Under the pieces are notes generated by a model, which worked only from the letters and a program-made list of their open reading frames with translations, had not been told where the DNA came from and did no database searches. Positions 1 to 11,838 of a stretch of DNA of 64,000 nucleotides are shown in pieces. The stretch's first letter is position 1. Each line of letters starts with the position of its first letter. The translations under genes and the position numbers were made by a program. The DNA comes from Zygaena filipendulae (lineage: Eukaryota > Arthropoda > Insecta > Lepidoptera > Zygaenidae), in NCBI GenBank assembly GCA_907165275.2, contig OU015672.1, positions 6,616,501-6,680,500 on the forward strand. Reading direction: 5' to 3'.

Positions 1-376
1 CGTGATGTCACTGTGTTTGTCAACTAGAACCTGTGACTAGAACTTGTACCTACCTACAGCAACTTGAGTAGCTGACAAATTACCTGATTTGAATATTCCG
101 AAAACAATTCTAAAAAAAAAACAGTCGCAAAATTGAAATCCACGAAGAACTTATTGATTCAAGTAGGTCTCTGTGTTGTGAAGTTTATTATTATTATCAT
201 TATATAATTGTATAAAAAACCATGGCTTCTTAAATTTATGACAAGGTAATTGGACAGATTTGTGACAGTTGGTATCTTCTTCTTCTTCAATCATGGCAAT
301 CTATCGCGATTTATCTTATTTAATTCTGTCAATGTACGTATTTTTAGCAATTAAAGTAAATATGGCGGAACGCCAA

Positions 377-528
377 CGACAGTATTAGATTATTTCCCAA
401 GATAAAATACAATTCTCTCTCGAAAACCAGCGCCTTTCTTGGAAAACAAAATGGCTGCTGAACGGTGGTGAAAATATCGAATAAATAACGCGACAGGTGT
501 CAACTCGCTACGACCTCTACCGGTCAAC
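377..528 (+). repeat. dispersed repeat, copy 1
   Basis: Shares TTTCCCAAGATAAAA, CTCTCTCGAAAACCAG, AAACAAAATGGCTGCT and TACGACCTCTA with 30093-30233. Unclassified. Confidence 0.65.
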
Positions 529-1064
529 AATCAAAACATGGCTTCTTCGTTCTTCTTCTTCTTCGTTGTTCTGAGGCTTCTTCAATTTATGACATAACTG
601 GACAGACAGTTGGTTGGAAATTGGCGGAGTCACTTTGGCAACACATGGTGGCCGAATCCATAAACCAAAGAAGAAGAAGACAGTTGGTTTCTTCTGCTTT
701 TTACAATGTAGCAACAGGCGCTTTGGATGTAGGCGCACTTCGTGCCACTGCAGTGTCAGTTAGACTAGTTAGAGAAAGCAGTAGACAAATACAAAGAATC
801 ATACAATTGGTTATACAATTATTATGATGCCATATTTTGGAAATGACATTTGTATAGAATGATAAATTAAGTACACGTAAAAAATACTGTATCAATGACT
901 ACTGGACTACTGTACTGAATGTAGTTGAGTGTGCAACTGTTTCCTGTATTCACTTGTAATCTTCATAAAAGCAGCCGATCCCTGCGAGGCCTCACTTAAA
1001 CTAGTCAGTTTACTTTTTCCGATTTCTCGTAAATTGTAACAAATGTAATAGTCAAAGTTTTCTA

Positions 1065-1371
1065 TCTATGTATAATAAAAATTAATCGTCAAATGTGTTA
1101 GTAAGCGCATAATTTACAAACGACTGCACCAAATTGGAAAATTGTTTTTTTTTTGTGTTTGTTATTGTCAGGACAAGGTTTATATAAAAGAAATTTGGAG
1201 TTCCTGGGGGAATTCCGAAACTCACGCGGGTGAATCTCCCAAACGGTTGGACCGATATTGGCGGGACTTTCACTGCTAATTAGCTGTTGTGATAAGGAGT
1301 AAATTAAACTACATTGGACTTCCTGCGGGAATTCCGAAACTTACGCGGGTGAAACCGCGGGGCTCAGCTAG
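1065..1371 (+). mobile_element. Helitron-like element, subfamily 2
   Basis: Starts TCTATGTATAATAAAA and ends CGCGGGTGAAACCGCGGGGC then TCAGCTAG. The GC-rich stem-loop (CGCGG GTGAAA CCGCG) just before CTAG is the Helitron 3' signature. Internal segment (GGACCGATATTGGCGGGAC; AGCTGTTGTGATAAGGAGTA) is shared with 25202-25500. Confidence 0.78.
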
Positions 1372-2319
1372 TAGTCAATAAAAATATAATACATAGCTTA
1401 GCTGATAACAATGAACATTGTATATTTATTTAGCATAGATATTATCTATGGTTATCAACTACTTCTACATTATAGTGGGATATTTTAGTTATTAAGTACT
1501 TAGTTATATTATTTGCGGCAAACATCAAAGATTTGTCGAACTATTTTTCTAATGTGTTTTCAGAAATAATAAAATAAATATTGAATACTATTCTAAAATC
1601 ATTAGTACATTACTAATGTCATATGAAAGTTAGGAGTCAGAAATAAGAAATTGCCGTAGGTATACCAGAAAATTAGAACGTATTCTATTTAATGTTATAA
1701 ATATTGTCCAGATGAAAATGTGGAGTCATGAAGCCTAGGCGTATGCCGCTGCATAATCATCCATAGGATAAACGTGTAACTTTGTTTTTTACGGATCTTT
1801 CCCTGTAAGATCAGAACGAATTAATTATTAATTTTTGTGGCAAATGAGTAAGAAAGTCACCTTCACATTACTTACTAACATGCATAGTTGAAAAGCACTA
1901 TCAAAGAGAGTTAACGATATACAGGCAGTCCTTCTCTTCCTCATAATTTCCTCATAATAATTTCATAATTAATTTATTCCTCATAATAATAAAGATTTAA
2001 CTATATTATTTTCATTAAAAAAAATAATTGTTTTATTTTGCTGCAATAAATAAAAAAAAACCTGTTGGTATAAATTCTTCTTTTTCTCGCAGTTAAGCAT
2101 AAGTATAGTATTTAAATATGTTTTAAGACTAATTATTCGAATCAAGAATAACATTGGATGATTAAGGGGCCATCGGTTCGCTAAACTCCAAAAAGTACAT
2201 TGTTTCTTTCCATTTTTCGCCATCATTTCTTGAAGTAGGAAGAATGGAAAAAATATATGGTGGAGTTGAATAGTTTATGTATCCATTTTGATAGATCGAT
2301 ACACGATTTAAATAACTGT
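1372..2319. other. no feature recognised
   Basis: AT-rich intergenic DNA; I see nothing in it. Confidence 0.5.
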
Positions 2320-2392
2320 GTGTGTTGGTACTCAAACTGCTTGTTTTCGTGTTGTCTATGTGATCACGTGGTAAAAATTTCAAAAGCTTATA
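2320..2392 (-). repeat. inverted partial unit of the 100-bp array
   Basis: About 73 bp forming the reverse complement of a unit junction (GTTGGTACTCAAACT, then TGTTTTCGTGTTGTCTATGT, then GATCACGTGG). It lies 8 bp left of the array, so this copy and the first unit can form a long hairpin. Confidence 0.9.
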
Positions 2393-2399
2393 TCACCGT

Positions 2400-2985
2400 G
2401 TGATCACATAGACAACACGAAAACAAGAAGTTTGAGTACCAATACGATGGGTCTGCGACTTATAGTTCCCGAGATATAAGCTTTTAAAAACTTGACCACG
2501 TGATCACATAGACAACACGAAAACAAGAAGTTTGAGTACCAACACGAGGGGTCTGTGCCTCATAGTTTGCGAGATATAAGCTTTTAAAAATTTGAACACG
2601 TGATCACATAGACAACACGAAAACAAGAAGTTTGAGTACCAACACGATGGGTCTGGGACTCATAGTTTCCGAGATATGAGCTTTTAAAAATTTGATCACG
2701 TGATCACATAGAAAACACGAAAACAAGAAGTTTGAGTGCCAACACGATGGCTCTGGGACTCGTAGTTTCCGAGATACAAGCTTTTGAAAATTTGACCACG
2801 TGATCACATAGACAACACGAAAACAAGAAGTTTGAGTACCAACACGATGGGTCCGGGACTCGTCGCTTCCGAGATATGAGCTTTTAAAAATTTGATCACG
2901 TGATCACATAGATAACACGAAAACAAGAAGTTTGAGTACCAACACGATAGGTCTGGGACTCGTAGTTTCCGAGATATAATAAAAA
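2400..2985 (+). repeat. tandem array, six units of exactly 100 bp
   Basis: Units start at 2400, 2500, 2600, 2700, 2800 and 2900 with GTGATCACATAG, then ACAACACGAAAACAAGAAG and TTTGAGTACCAACACGATGG, ending in CTTTTAAAAATTTGACCAC. The period is 100 bp with no drift; the last unit breaks off at about 2980. Unit joins create CACGTG and TGATCA palindromes. Open frames across it on the minus strand are by-products of repetition. Confidence 0.95.
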
Positions 2986-4420
2986 AAAAAATCACCACCT
3001 CGTCATTCTCGAGCGCAGTTAATTTATTTTTTATTTTGAAGTAAATCACTCAAGGATAGCGGGAAAAATGTAATCTGCCGATTCCCATAAGCCGAAGAAA
3101 CAAAAATCGTCTATTAAGTTGAGAACTATTCTTCACTCTGCCCTTTTTTTTCCTTTTTCTCTATCTCTCTCTCGCACCGTCCTCACACTACTTTCCGTCG
3201 CTACGACGTCATCACAGCATATCGCGGCACTAAACGTGTCAAAATGATAACTTTTTTTTAAGTCGGTAAAAATGCATACTAAAATAATTGAAGGTAAGTA
3301 TTATATATCATCGAATTATAGGTTTAACTATATCCTTTCACTTAAATGTAATTTTTAACCGACTTCAAAAAAGTTGCGGTAAAGGTAGGTGTATTACTCC
3401 GCTCGCACTTTTCTCTCCCTTTCACTTTTTGTGTATCTCTCACTGTCTTGCATCATTCCCACGCTGCTGTCCGTCGCCATGAAATATGTTTTTGTGAACA
3501 AGAAATAGTTCAAAAAGTTATTAAACTTACGTCAGAAATAAAAAAAAAATCTTAAAAATAAATCATAATTTTTGTTGTTAGCAGTCAGATTAATAATATC
3601 CCTCAAAATTATTGTCAGATTTTAAGCCATAAATTGGAATGCAAGCTGAACCTTCTGTAAAATAATCTAACACGCTCGAGTATTAAAAACTGGATTTTTT
3701 TTTGCATTTTCAAAAATTCGCTGCTACATAGCAGCACAGCATTGGGTTCACTATCCCCTTTGAATATTTGACGCGCTGGAGTAAATTTTTTTTTTTCATT
3801 TTCCCCCCTTCCGGATAGCCACCCCCACCACGCAACTTGGCAGATGAATGTACCTTAGATATCAGAGACACATTGGAGTATCTAAACTACAATATCTGAC
3901 GCGCTCGAGTATTTCCATGTAACTGTTTGTTTTTACATTTTTGAAAGCCTGTAGAAGCTAAACCCATCAGTGAATGAAAAAACATCATATAATCTTATTT
4001 TGTTTCTACCTCCTAATCTTCAAAACCCAGTAGGTCCCAACGACGCTCGAGTGAATCCCCATTTAGCATCAGTATCTCCCGTAATATTAGCAACAGTTCG
4101 CGTAGGCGGCAACGGGCGGTTGCGGGCACCCCGCAGTGAGCGAGGCTACCCGTTCACAATTTCCTCTGCTTCACCCCCTCAAATACCTACAATTCGTGAA
4201 GGGATAGGCCCTTAATGTACGTACTTGATGACCATTAAAAAAATCCAGGCAAATGGTAAATAGTTGCGTTAAATGATGACTTCACGATCATTACCTAAGT
4301 GACCTCAAAGATCACCATTGACACTTTAAAACGATCGTCGAGTGATGTCATAATTATGGTCGATTGAATTGAAATCATAGGTTGCAAGAACCACTGGATG
4401 TGTTATAAATTATAATCTGA
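2986..4420. other. unclassified repeat-like intergenic DNA
   Basis: Two related pyrimidine-rich stretches (3139-3212 and 3402-3482, both ending CCGTCGC) lie beside inverted AAGTCGGT / ACCGACTT words, perhaps an old element. 4017-4210 is GC-richer with no recognisable protein. Confidence 0.4.
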
Positions 4421-4627
4421 CTAGCTGTGCCCCGCGGTTTCACCCGCGGTACTTTTGGAATTCCCGCGGGAATTCCGGGATAAAAAGTACCCTATGTCCT
4501 TCTCTGTACCCCTGACAACGTGCACGCCAAATTTCATCCAAATCCGTGCCGCCGTTTTTGCGTGATTGAGTAACAAACATCTAAACATCCAAATATCCAC
4601 ACTTTCACATTTATAATATTAGTAGGA
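4421..4627 (-). mobile_element. Helitron-like element (Lep1-type)
   Basis: Minus strand TCCTACTAATATTATAAA ... hairpin ... GCACAGCTAG, between A and T. Standard 200-bp form with CAACGTGCACGCCAAATTTC region. Confidence 0.8.
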
Positions 4628-5005
4628 TTACAGAGTGGCGTATTACGCAGCCAAAAGGTGATTAATGTGCAGTCGGTCACAAAGTACCTATTTACGATTT
4701 ATGACCTTCGTTAATACCAGCGCTACTATAAAGTAAAAAAATAATATCTTCAAAAAAGATATTTTAAATTTGAAATGAATTCGATCGTTATATTTTGCTA
4801 TTTCTTGATCTACTTCAATAATAACGTACCGTGTGGTAACGTGCCGTAAGATTTTTGATTTTATTTTTATTATCTTGCAATTTGTAGTAATCTAGCAAAA
4901 GCTTGTTTGTACACGTGTTGTTCGTGTGTGCGTATCGTAAGGTTGGCAGTGAGCTGACAGTACTGTCAGCTGTCAGTCAAAAATTGTCACATGTAGGTTC
5001 TATTT

Positions 5006-5240
5006 GGACGTAGATAAGCAATAACATGTTAACCCACAATATTAAGTTATAGGTTCAAAACGCTTTATTGAGAGTTATAGAGCGTTTTTTAATTATGTGT
5101 TTACCTTATTACATTGTTTAAATACCAAAAAATATTTAAACATAAAAAAATAATGAAACAAAATGACGATATGATTTTAAAACACGATTTATTCAAAATT
5201 TCTTCAATGTGGGTTAACACACTATTGCTTATCTATGTCC
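5006..5240 (+). mobile_element. MITE family A copy 1 (4-bp target duplication)
   Basis: 235 bp. Terminal inverted repeats begin GGACGTAGATAAGCAATA and include GTTAACCCACA; flanked by ATTT on both sides. The interior is AT-rich with no coding sequence. Six related units occur in this window. Confidence 0.88.
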
Positions 5241-5344
5241 ATTTGTGCCAAACTTTCTTCGGAATTTCCAAGAAACTTTCGTTTGTATGAGGAGGCACGA
5301 AATTGGTGGGAGTCGGAGAATGTCGCTTCTTTATATATTCTCTA

Positions 5345-5543
5345 CTAGTTGTGCCCCGCGGTTTCACCTGCGTTAATTCCAGAGTTCCCGCGGGACCGGG
5401 ATAAAAAGTACCCTATGTGTTAATCTGATGTACATAATGAAATTTTTCTGTAGTTTTTGCGTGAAAGAGTAACAAAACAACCAACCATCCATCCATCCAT
5501 CCATACATACTTACAAACTTTCGCGTTTATAATATTAGTAGGA
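5345..5543 (-). mobile_element. Helitron-like element (Lep1-type) with ATCC repeats
   Basis: Complete 5' TCCTACTAATATTATAAA and 3' CTAG; a CCAT/ATCC microsatellite at 5482-5508 sits near its 5' end. Confidence 0.8.
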
Positions 5544-5931
5544 TTCTTTGGTACGAACCGGCAGACAACAAACGTTCAAAAAATATAACTTAAAGGTATT
5601 ATAAATCATATCATAAATCAACGTTAGTTAGTTTGTGTTATGAATCCTAGTGAAAATTTTACAACGGCACGATCTTACAATGACACGATTACAAACCGAC
5701 ATTACTAAGTGGCATTTGAATTGTCCTAATTCAACTTCATTTAGACCCACTAGCTCGTAAATCGTACTATTAAATTCAAAATTACTAGTAACGGTTGGTG
5801 TTGGACTTTATTAACGCTACGCTCACGATGGTACCAAAGAACTAGGTAAACAAGTAGGTAAAGAAGCGACACTCTGCCTCCCACCAATTCCAAGCCTCCT
5901 CATGCCCCGCTAAAATTTAGTGGTAGTTTCA

Positions 5932-6558
5932 GTCAGCCCATCGACACTGCCTTGAAGCATAAATTACTATGGATCTATGCAATAATTTCCTTACCAACTT
6001 TGGAATACCCTAACCAAATCCCTCTGACCGCGTCTTAGGTCCGTATTCCAAAAGGTTACTCAAGTCATGAATCTAGTTTTAAAACTAATTTCAAGTAAAG
6101 CTTTAATTTTAGAACCTTACTTGAAACGAGATTCATCAGTCAACAATCAGCTGAGTTATTTCCTTATTCTAGAACGACGCTTGAGTACTAATCTATACTC
6201 AATCAAAGATTTGATCTTTGTTTACGTCTGTCATGTCAAGACCACTCAACCAATCAGAGCTCAAAATCTCTACTCAAGACTAGTTTCAACTGATTAAAAC
6301 CAATCAGAGTTCAGAATCCCTACTCAAGACTAGTTTCAAGTGATTAGAACTTAAATCGCATTCTATAATAGGATGTACGCTTGAGTTATGATCTGTGCTT
6401 AAAACTAATCCTAAGTAAAACGTGATCTGAGTCACCTTCTGGAATACGGGCCTTACATTGGTAAGGTTAAGGTTGGCACAAAATGCTTTCATAGATTTTA
6501 GCGATTAGTACGAAACTGCCGACTCTTAAAACGTAGGTAGTGATTATTTGCTCAGTGG
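5932..6558 (+). mobile_element. LINE 3'-end remnant, split by a MITE
   Basis: 5932-6037 plus 6453-6558 match the minus strand of about 21205-21410: shared TTACTATGGATCTATGC, TTACCAACTTTGGAATAC, AACCAAATCCCT and GACTCTTAAAACGTAG. Same 3' region of a non-LTR element; not coding here. Confidence 0.7.
6038..6452. mobile_element. PIF/Harbinger-like MITE inserted in a LINE tail
   Basis: 415 bp. Ends GGTCCGTATTCCAAAAGGT and inverse GGCCCGTATTCCAGAAGGT; flanked by TTA at 6035-6037 and 6453-6455. The interior carries repeated CTACTCAAGACTAGTTTCAA motifs (about 6271 and 6320). Removing it rejoins a LINE fragment matching the minus strand of 21270-21400. Confidence 0.82.
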
Positions 6559-7691
6559 TTTCAGTGAACAGCTGTCAAATGTAGAATCTACATGACGTGA
6601 CAATTTTTCACTGACAGCTGTCAACTTTACGATACGCATAAACGCACAACACGTGTGTGTACGTACAAGCCGGCCGTCTTTATTTGTGGGAAAATACTTG
6701 AATCAGTTCATTTGTATGGAGTGCCACCGGGCTGATAGTACGAAGAAAAAGAAAAACGTACTTTCCTAGCTGTTGCCTACTACCTCTTGGTTTCACCTAC
6801 TTTTCACTCGTTCCATCGATCGTTATGAACCCTAAAATACGTGTTTTTTGGGCTCCTTACGTAGATAAGGTTGATTTTCCAATGGATTTAACGAATGGAT
6901 TGACGCAGTGTTAAACATGAATCCCCGGTAAAATGTTACGGGATCGAAACCCGGCGGGGGTTGTAAAATTGTAAAATGTTGTAAAGTTGTAAATTGTTGC
7001 ACCTACTATTTGTATCTTTTGCACTCCTTTATCGTTTATTATTATTATTTCTGTACAAGTTTACCCTTTTATTTAGTAGGTGCAATCTACTTACAGCCTG
7101 TGTTTACTAAACATTGTGGAACTTGGATAAGAGTTTTCGATGACAGCTACTTAAAGTTAACACAACTAAGTACTTAAACGAACGAACTTAAAATATATTG
7201 TGGTTCTTTTGAAGTTGCTCGTTAAAATGTTGACTCCCGCTAAACATTATGCTCGCGGAGAAGTGCTTATTGAATATTTATTAATAGCAACACTTAAAGT
7301 TACTTATCGATTTAAAACAACTCGTATATGTAGTTATACATTATTCAAATATATTACACCACACAGCGTAATTCTTTATTCAAAATTCCCTTCTGAATTT
7401 AAAAAGACCGAGATGTAATAAGCTGTTCTCACCACATTTATAGTTCCTTGACTCTGCGTGCGATGACGATTCTATGCCCATGGTAACTTCACTTTAAATA
7501 ACAAGCCATAGTCAAAAGAATCGCATTTTCTTTTTGTCTGAAATCGAAGGTGTCAATCTGGGTAATGAACTATATGACATTTAACTGAAAAAAAATAATA
7601 AGATAAAGACTGACGAGCAGTGAAAGCCGTATCGAAAACACGCGTGTCATGTTTTTCGTTATTTCAGTCACTTTTCAGCATCTATTTTGGA

Positions 7692-7725
7692 CCCTGAGCA
7701 CCCTGAGCACCCTGAGCACCCTGAG
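7692..7725 (+). repeat. 9-bp tandem repeat
   Basis: CCCTGAGCA repeated 3.8 times. Confidence 0.85.
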
Positions 7726-8547
7726 TTGGCTTTCAAGAGAGCCATGTTTTAACTTGGGGAACAATCTAACATTGTCATTGGCGTTTCGCCATAATTGAAG
7801 AAGTAGATGGAGAGATTTTTATATTAAGAAACATTGTCATTGGCAAACTATAATTATAGACGCCATTATTAAAGAAGAAGAAGACAATTACAATTTACAC
7901 TACACAATTTTAATTAATTAATTTACCCAATTTCCCGCCCAACGAAATCGTAGATCCTCGCAAACTTACACCAAACACCTTTATATTCGCCGGGACGCCA
8001 ATTGAGCGGTCGACGGACCGCGGACGGCGAGCCCACAATACAACCGGGGATTAAAATAACTCTCTTCCCGGTGCAGTGTGATGAACTTGACATTACGCTT
8101 GATGCGTGATGTAACAAAGCAACGCACTGAACGCAATGTGGGCGCAGGAATGAGTAGGTAGGTAGGTACTTACCTATTGTTCATTTGTACGTGCGTGAAT
8201 CAGTCTTTGGACAGTGATATTAAAAGTTATTAAATTGTCTTTGGAGCTTTAAAGTGCCGTGTTCTAGTCTTTTTTTTTTTTCATTTTGTAATTGGAATAT
8301 GTTCAAAATGATTTACTTGTTTCAATATAGGTAATAAGTAGTATATTATGGCTTTCTGTTTTCCTAGTATTTTTTTATTATATGCATAGAATGAATAGGT
8401 ATAAAAGTCGGTGAGCGCAGAGTGATGCAAATATCATGGGTGGTAAAACCTTACGTCTCAGATCAGAGCGAACGTTACTTCGCGCTGTTCCAAAAACAGT
8501 CGATGTTTCAATTGGGTATTTTCCTGGGCATACCTACCCGTTTTCAT

Positions 8548-8779
8548 AAAAATCCAAATTCCAATTAGTTCGTCAGTAAGAAAAAAAAATAATAGCCACG
8601 TATTTTTTGCTTTTAATAATGCTAATAATAATGAAAATAAACATAAAAAAGCGCATTAAAGTTTAGGGTAGGGGGACTCGTGACGTCATTATTCGGTACT
8701 AACCCCGTCCGTACAAACTGCACCGGGTTGTGACGTCATCAACTCAATGTATCGCCGTATTTTTTGATTATGTAAAAAA
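8548..8779 (-). repeat. CRE-containing palindromic repeat, inverted copy
   Basis: Complement of the family: CGCATTAAAGTTTAGGGT, two TGACGTCAT sites, then TGTATCGCCGTATTTTTTGA. The open frame starting at 8730 is a by-product. Confidence 0.62.
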
Positions 8780-9609
8780 AAGAAAAAATACGTGTCTAAT
8801 ATTTTTTATAAATCTATACGACGAACTAAAAAAAAATTTGTCAAGTAGCCATTTGTTTTTGTTTCAATTTCGAACGGAATTTTGTATGAAACTTCCGCTC
8901 CATGTGTGTAATATATTATGCTTTGGTTTATTATATGGGACAACTGTCCAAGTTGTGTTTAATCCGTTCATAGAGATCCATTGTTAATTCAAGAGGAGAG
9001 ACAAGATATACTAAGTAGCTCGTAAATTTTCTACATCCTCATTCAAGTGTTGACAATTTAGCGAAGTATATTTTATTTCCATTATCAACTATGAACCGAG
9101 CTAAAGGACTCAATATGTTAGTAAACCTATTTGGTAAACAGATTTTAAATTAAGTACATATTATGCGATTATATACCTAGTCATTTTTAATTGGACCGCT
9201 TTCTTACATCCTTGATGACTAACCATCCTTGAGTTTTTTTTCTTTATACGTATTTCACTTCCTTCGAATAATCAGAAGACGATATTAAATTCGAAAAACA
9301 AAAAGATACGTTAAGTTAAATACCTACCTATGCAGGCTATGCTATTGTTGATAGTTCAACGGTTCTCAAAGTTTTTTCGTTTTTTTTTACAAATATCACC
9401 AAACACGTAGTAGATCAACATCTAACACACAAGTCGATAAATATTTACGTTTATAGTCTTTAATCGACCTCTATTAGAAAAGGTTTTCTGGAATTCAACT
9501 CCTAAGAGACCTTTGTAACCTTTGTTATTAGTTAACTTAATAAATATTTTGATTTTGATTCGATTTGAAGAGAAGAGATTAATGTCGAGGTTCAAAGTAT
9601 CGACTTATG

Positions 9610-9709
9610 GAGATATACTTTAATCGTACATAATGGGAAGTAGATGTCAGCAAAAAAATATTTTCATCCTGGAGTTCCCGTGGGAGTACGCGAGATTACT
9701 CGAACAGCT
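9610..9709 (+). repeat. Helitron 3'-end remnant
   Basis: TCCTGGAGTTCCCGTGGGAG and a degraded GAACAGCTAT end resemble the shared Helitron-like tail; the hAT MITE inserted just to its right. Confidence 0.4.
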
Positions 9710-9717
9710 ATTATGGT

Positions 9718-9914
9718 CAGGCGCAGATCTGGGGGGACAGTGAGTGCATTTGTTCCCCCCTGAGGACTAAATTACGTACCTACTTTAATCAGACCTTATA
9801 AAAATTTCTGACCCTGTAAATTGTTCTGTGGTAGGTACCTAAACTCTAAAAATTTCGTGGTTGCAACCAAAATTGCCCCCCCTGCCCCTCAACCAAATCC
9901 TAGACCCGCGCCTG
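9718..9914. mobile_element. hAT-type MITE with 8-bp target duplication
   Basis: 197 bp beginning CAGGCGCAGATCTGG and ending in the inverse CCTAGACCCGCGCCTG (imperfect inverted repeats). Flanked on both sides by ATTATGGT (9710-9717, 9915-9922), the 8-bp duplication typical of hAT elements. Runs of G and of C in the interior; no coding sequence. Confidence 0.82.
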
Positions 9915-10334
9915 ATTATGGTACTGACTATAATCCTGTAACGTTATGCGGGGGAAGTTGGCACAGTCGGGATTAAAAAACACTCGTTTTTCTTCCTTTT
10001 TTTCTTATGGACCTTCGCATATCATTCGGCCAGTTTCAAATATACAATAAATGTATTTGCTGTTTTATGTTTATATGATCAGCATTTAGCATCGTTGTAC
10101 GTTTTGTAATTGCAAACCATGGCGTGCAAAATTTTTCTTGGAACTCGTAGAGAACTACGAATAAATCAGCTCGAAACGTCATAATTATATCTTCTTGCGT
10201 ATACATAAAAACAGCTACTGCGATTATTATTTACACTACCATCTTCGATTCTTCCCAAAAACTCCAAACACGCTTTTTTATTTGCGATTGCGTCCAGTTA
10301 TGACGACTTCCATTTTCTTTGTCCAAGTAAAAAA

Positions 10335-10388
10335 ACCATACGCGTCGTACTGAGACCCTCCTCCTTTTTGGGGAGTCGGTTAATAAAA
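10335..10388. repeat. ACCGACTTC/GGAGGAGG repeat fragment
   Basis: CCTCCTCCTTTTTGGGGAGT then CGGTTAA is the common lepidopteran dispersed motif; related pieces at 3355-3375 and in PSMA7 intron 2 at about 15735-15775. Confidence 0.5.
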
Positions 10389-10679
10389 GAAGCATGTTTA
10401 GAACCGCAGGCCACCGAAGTTTGTTTCACACGCCTGTGTTAATTACCAGAAAAAGCGTGTGAATGTTTGATGATTTCATTATTATACACAGGCGTTTATT
10501 AGTTTCCGTGTATACTGTATTCGAGTTATCATATTGTTGTTATTGTTGTTTGTGCGCATGTTCGGAGTTTCGGAGTTCGGACCGGGCTGTATGACCTGCA
10601 GTCAGTTGCAGCAGTTAAATGAATCAACGAAATAGCCGCTTTGAGAGAAGAGGGATATAACTTGCTATTTACAGCACTG

Positions 10680-11030
10680 CTTGTGTAAGAGCATTGGGTA
10701 GCGACTGCTACGCCAGGTGTCGCAGGTTTGATCCTCGCCTCGGGATAAATCCCTACTAATATTATAAATGCGAAAGTATTTCTGTCTGTCTGTCTGTTAC
10801 GCTTTCACGCCTTAACGGTCCAACCGATCATCATGAAATTTTGCATACACGTTGTTAGGGATACAGAGAGAGACAGGGTACTTTTGTCCCGGAATTCCCG
10901 CGGGAACTGCGAAATTAACGCGGGTGAAACGAGCGGGAACAGCTAGTATTAGAATATTTAGGTATGTGTTATACATCTGTGTTTGAGTGAGAGTGTTTAG
11001 TATTTATCATGTTATCATGTGTCAATGCAT
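10680..11030 (+). mobile_element. SINE interrupted by a Helitron-like element
   Basis: SINE head at 10680-10749 (GGTAGCGACTGCTACGCC, B-box-like GGTTTGATCC) and body from 10947 (AGAATATTTAGGTATGTG; CTGTGTTTGAGTGAGAGTG), similar to 26510-26600. The Helitron at 10750-10946 sits between A and T. Confidence 0.6.
10750..10946 (+). mobile_element. Helitron-like element inserted in a SINE
   Basis: TCCCTACTAATATTATAAAT to GGGAACAGCTAG; the 3' hairpin is partly decayed (GGTGAAACGAGC). Confidence 0.8.
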
Positions 11031-11059
11031 TTAGAAGAAAAAAAGTAAAATATAATCAT

Positions 11060-11165
11060 TAATATCAGTTATGCGCGAGGGGTGGGGGGATGCACCCGCA
11101 ACACCTGGCGTAGCAATTACGTCACCACTACACCCAACGGTGCTGTCTGTGCTGTGTAATGGATG
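11060..11165 (-). repeat. SINE head, inverted relative to 10680
   Basis: The complement shares TTGCTACGCCAGGTGTTGC and the run into a B-box-like site with 10690-10735. With it this makes an inverted pair about 300 bp apart. Confidence 0.5.
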
Positions 11166-11206
11166 AACTCAAAAAGTACTTAACGGATTTTTAAAATTAT
11201 TTCACA

Positions 11207-11395
11207 CTAGCTGTTCCCCGCGGTTTCACCCGCGTTAATTTCGGAGTTCCTGCGGGAATTCCGAGACAAAAAGTAATCTATGTCCTTCTCTGTACCCCTG
11301 ACAACGTGAATGCAAAATTTCATGATGACCGCTTGAGCCGTTAAGCGTGAAAGCGTAAGACAGACAGAGTTACTTTCGCATTTATAATATTAGGA
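11207..11395 (-). mobile_element. Helitron-like element
   Basis: Minus orientation, CTAG end at 11207; the 5' tip is eroded (CTAATATTATAAATGCG). Confidence 0.75.
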
Positions 11396-11838
11396 AGCTA
11401 CGGTGTTCCTAAGTGACAGAGCACATTTTATCCCGGACTAGTGCCTACGAAATAAAATTCTTCATGTGTAGGAAATGCGCTGGTCATAAAATTCTATAAA
11501 CTCTTTCACACATAAAAAAAATCACTAATTTATTTAACTTGCATGTTCACTAATTGCGCTGTGTACCTGCGCTACGTTCCTACATAAAGCACCGATCCAC
11601 CTCCGAGTTTAACCACAGAGAAAACAATATATTAACTAGAGAGGAGTAGGCGAGGCAAGCGCGCCACGGAGGCAAAGGAAGTTAGAGCAGATGCTCTAAC
11701 TTTCCCCGAACTTCGTTTGCTGGCCTCCCTAGTATATTTTCCACAGCATTCCCAAAATTGTGAATTTGGAAAACAGTGACTAAGTAAAAACGTAATCGAA
11801 TGGCGTTAACACTTAATATACATTTCGTTACGTTAATT

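Larger units (their letters stand above)
6672..9609. other. mostly unassigned intergenic DNA
   Basis: Apart from the 9-bp repeat and the inverted CRE-containing repeat, I see only two copies of AACATTGTCATTGGC (about 7769 and 7829) and a SINE-like CGGGATCGAAACCC at 6940. Confidence 0.4.

Noticed and set aside
2400..2985. Possible CRISPR-like array
   Set aside because: Units are contiguous with no unique spacers, in an insect genome.
2604..3049. Minus-strand open frames with repeated SRKLRVP and DHVIKFLKAHISE text
   Set aside because: They are translations of the 100-bp tandem array; the unit is not a multiple of three and no protein family fits.
7692..7725. Possible telomere-like repeat
   Set aside because: The unit CCCTGAGCA is not the insect TTAGG/CCTAA repeat and there are under four copies.
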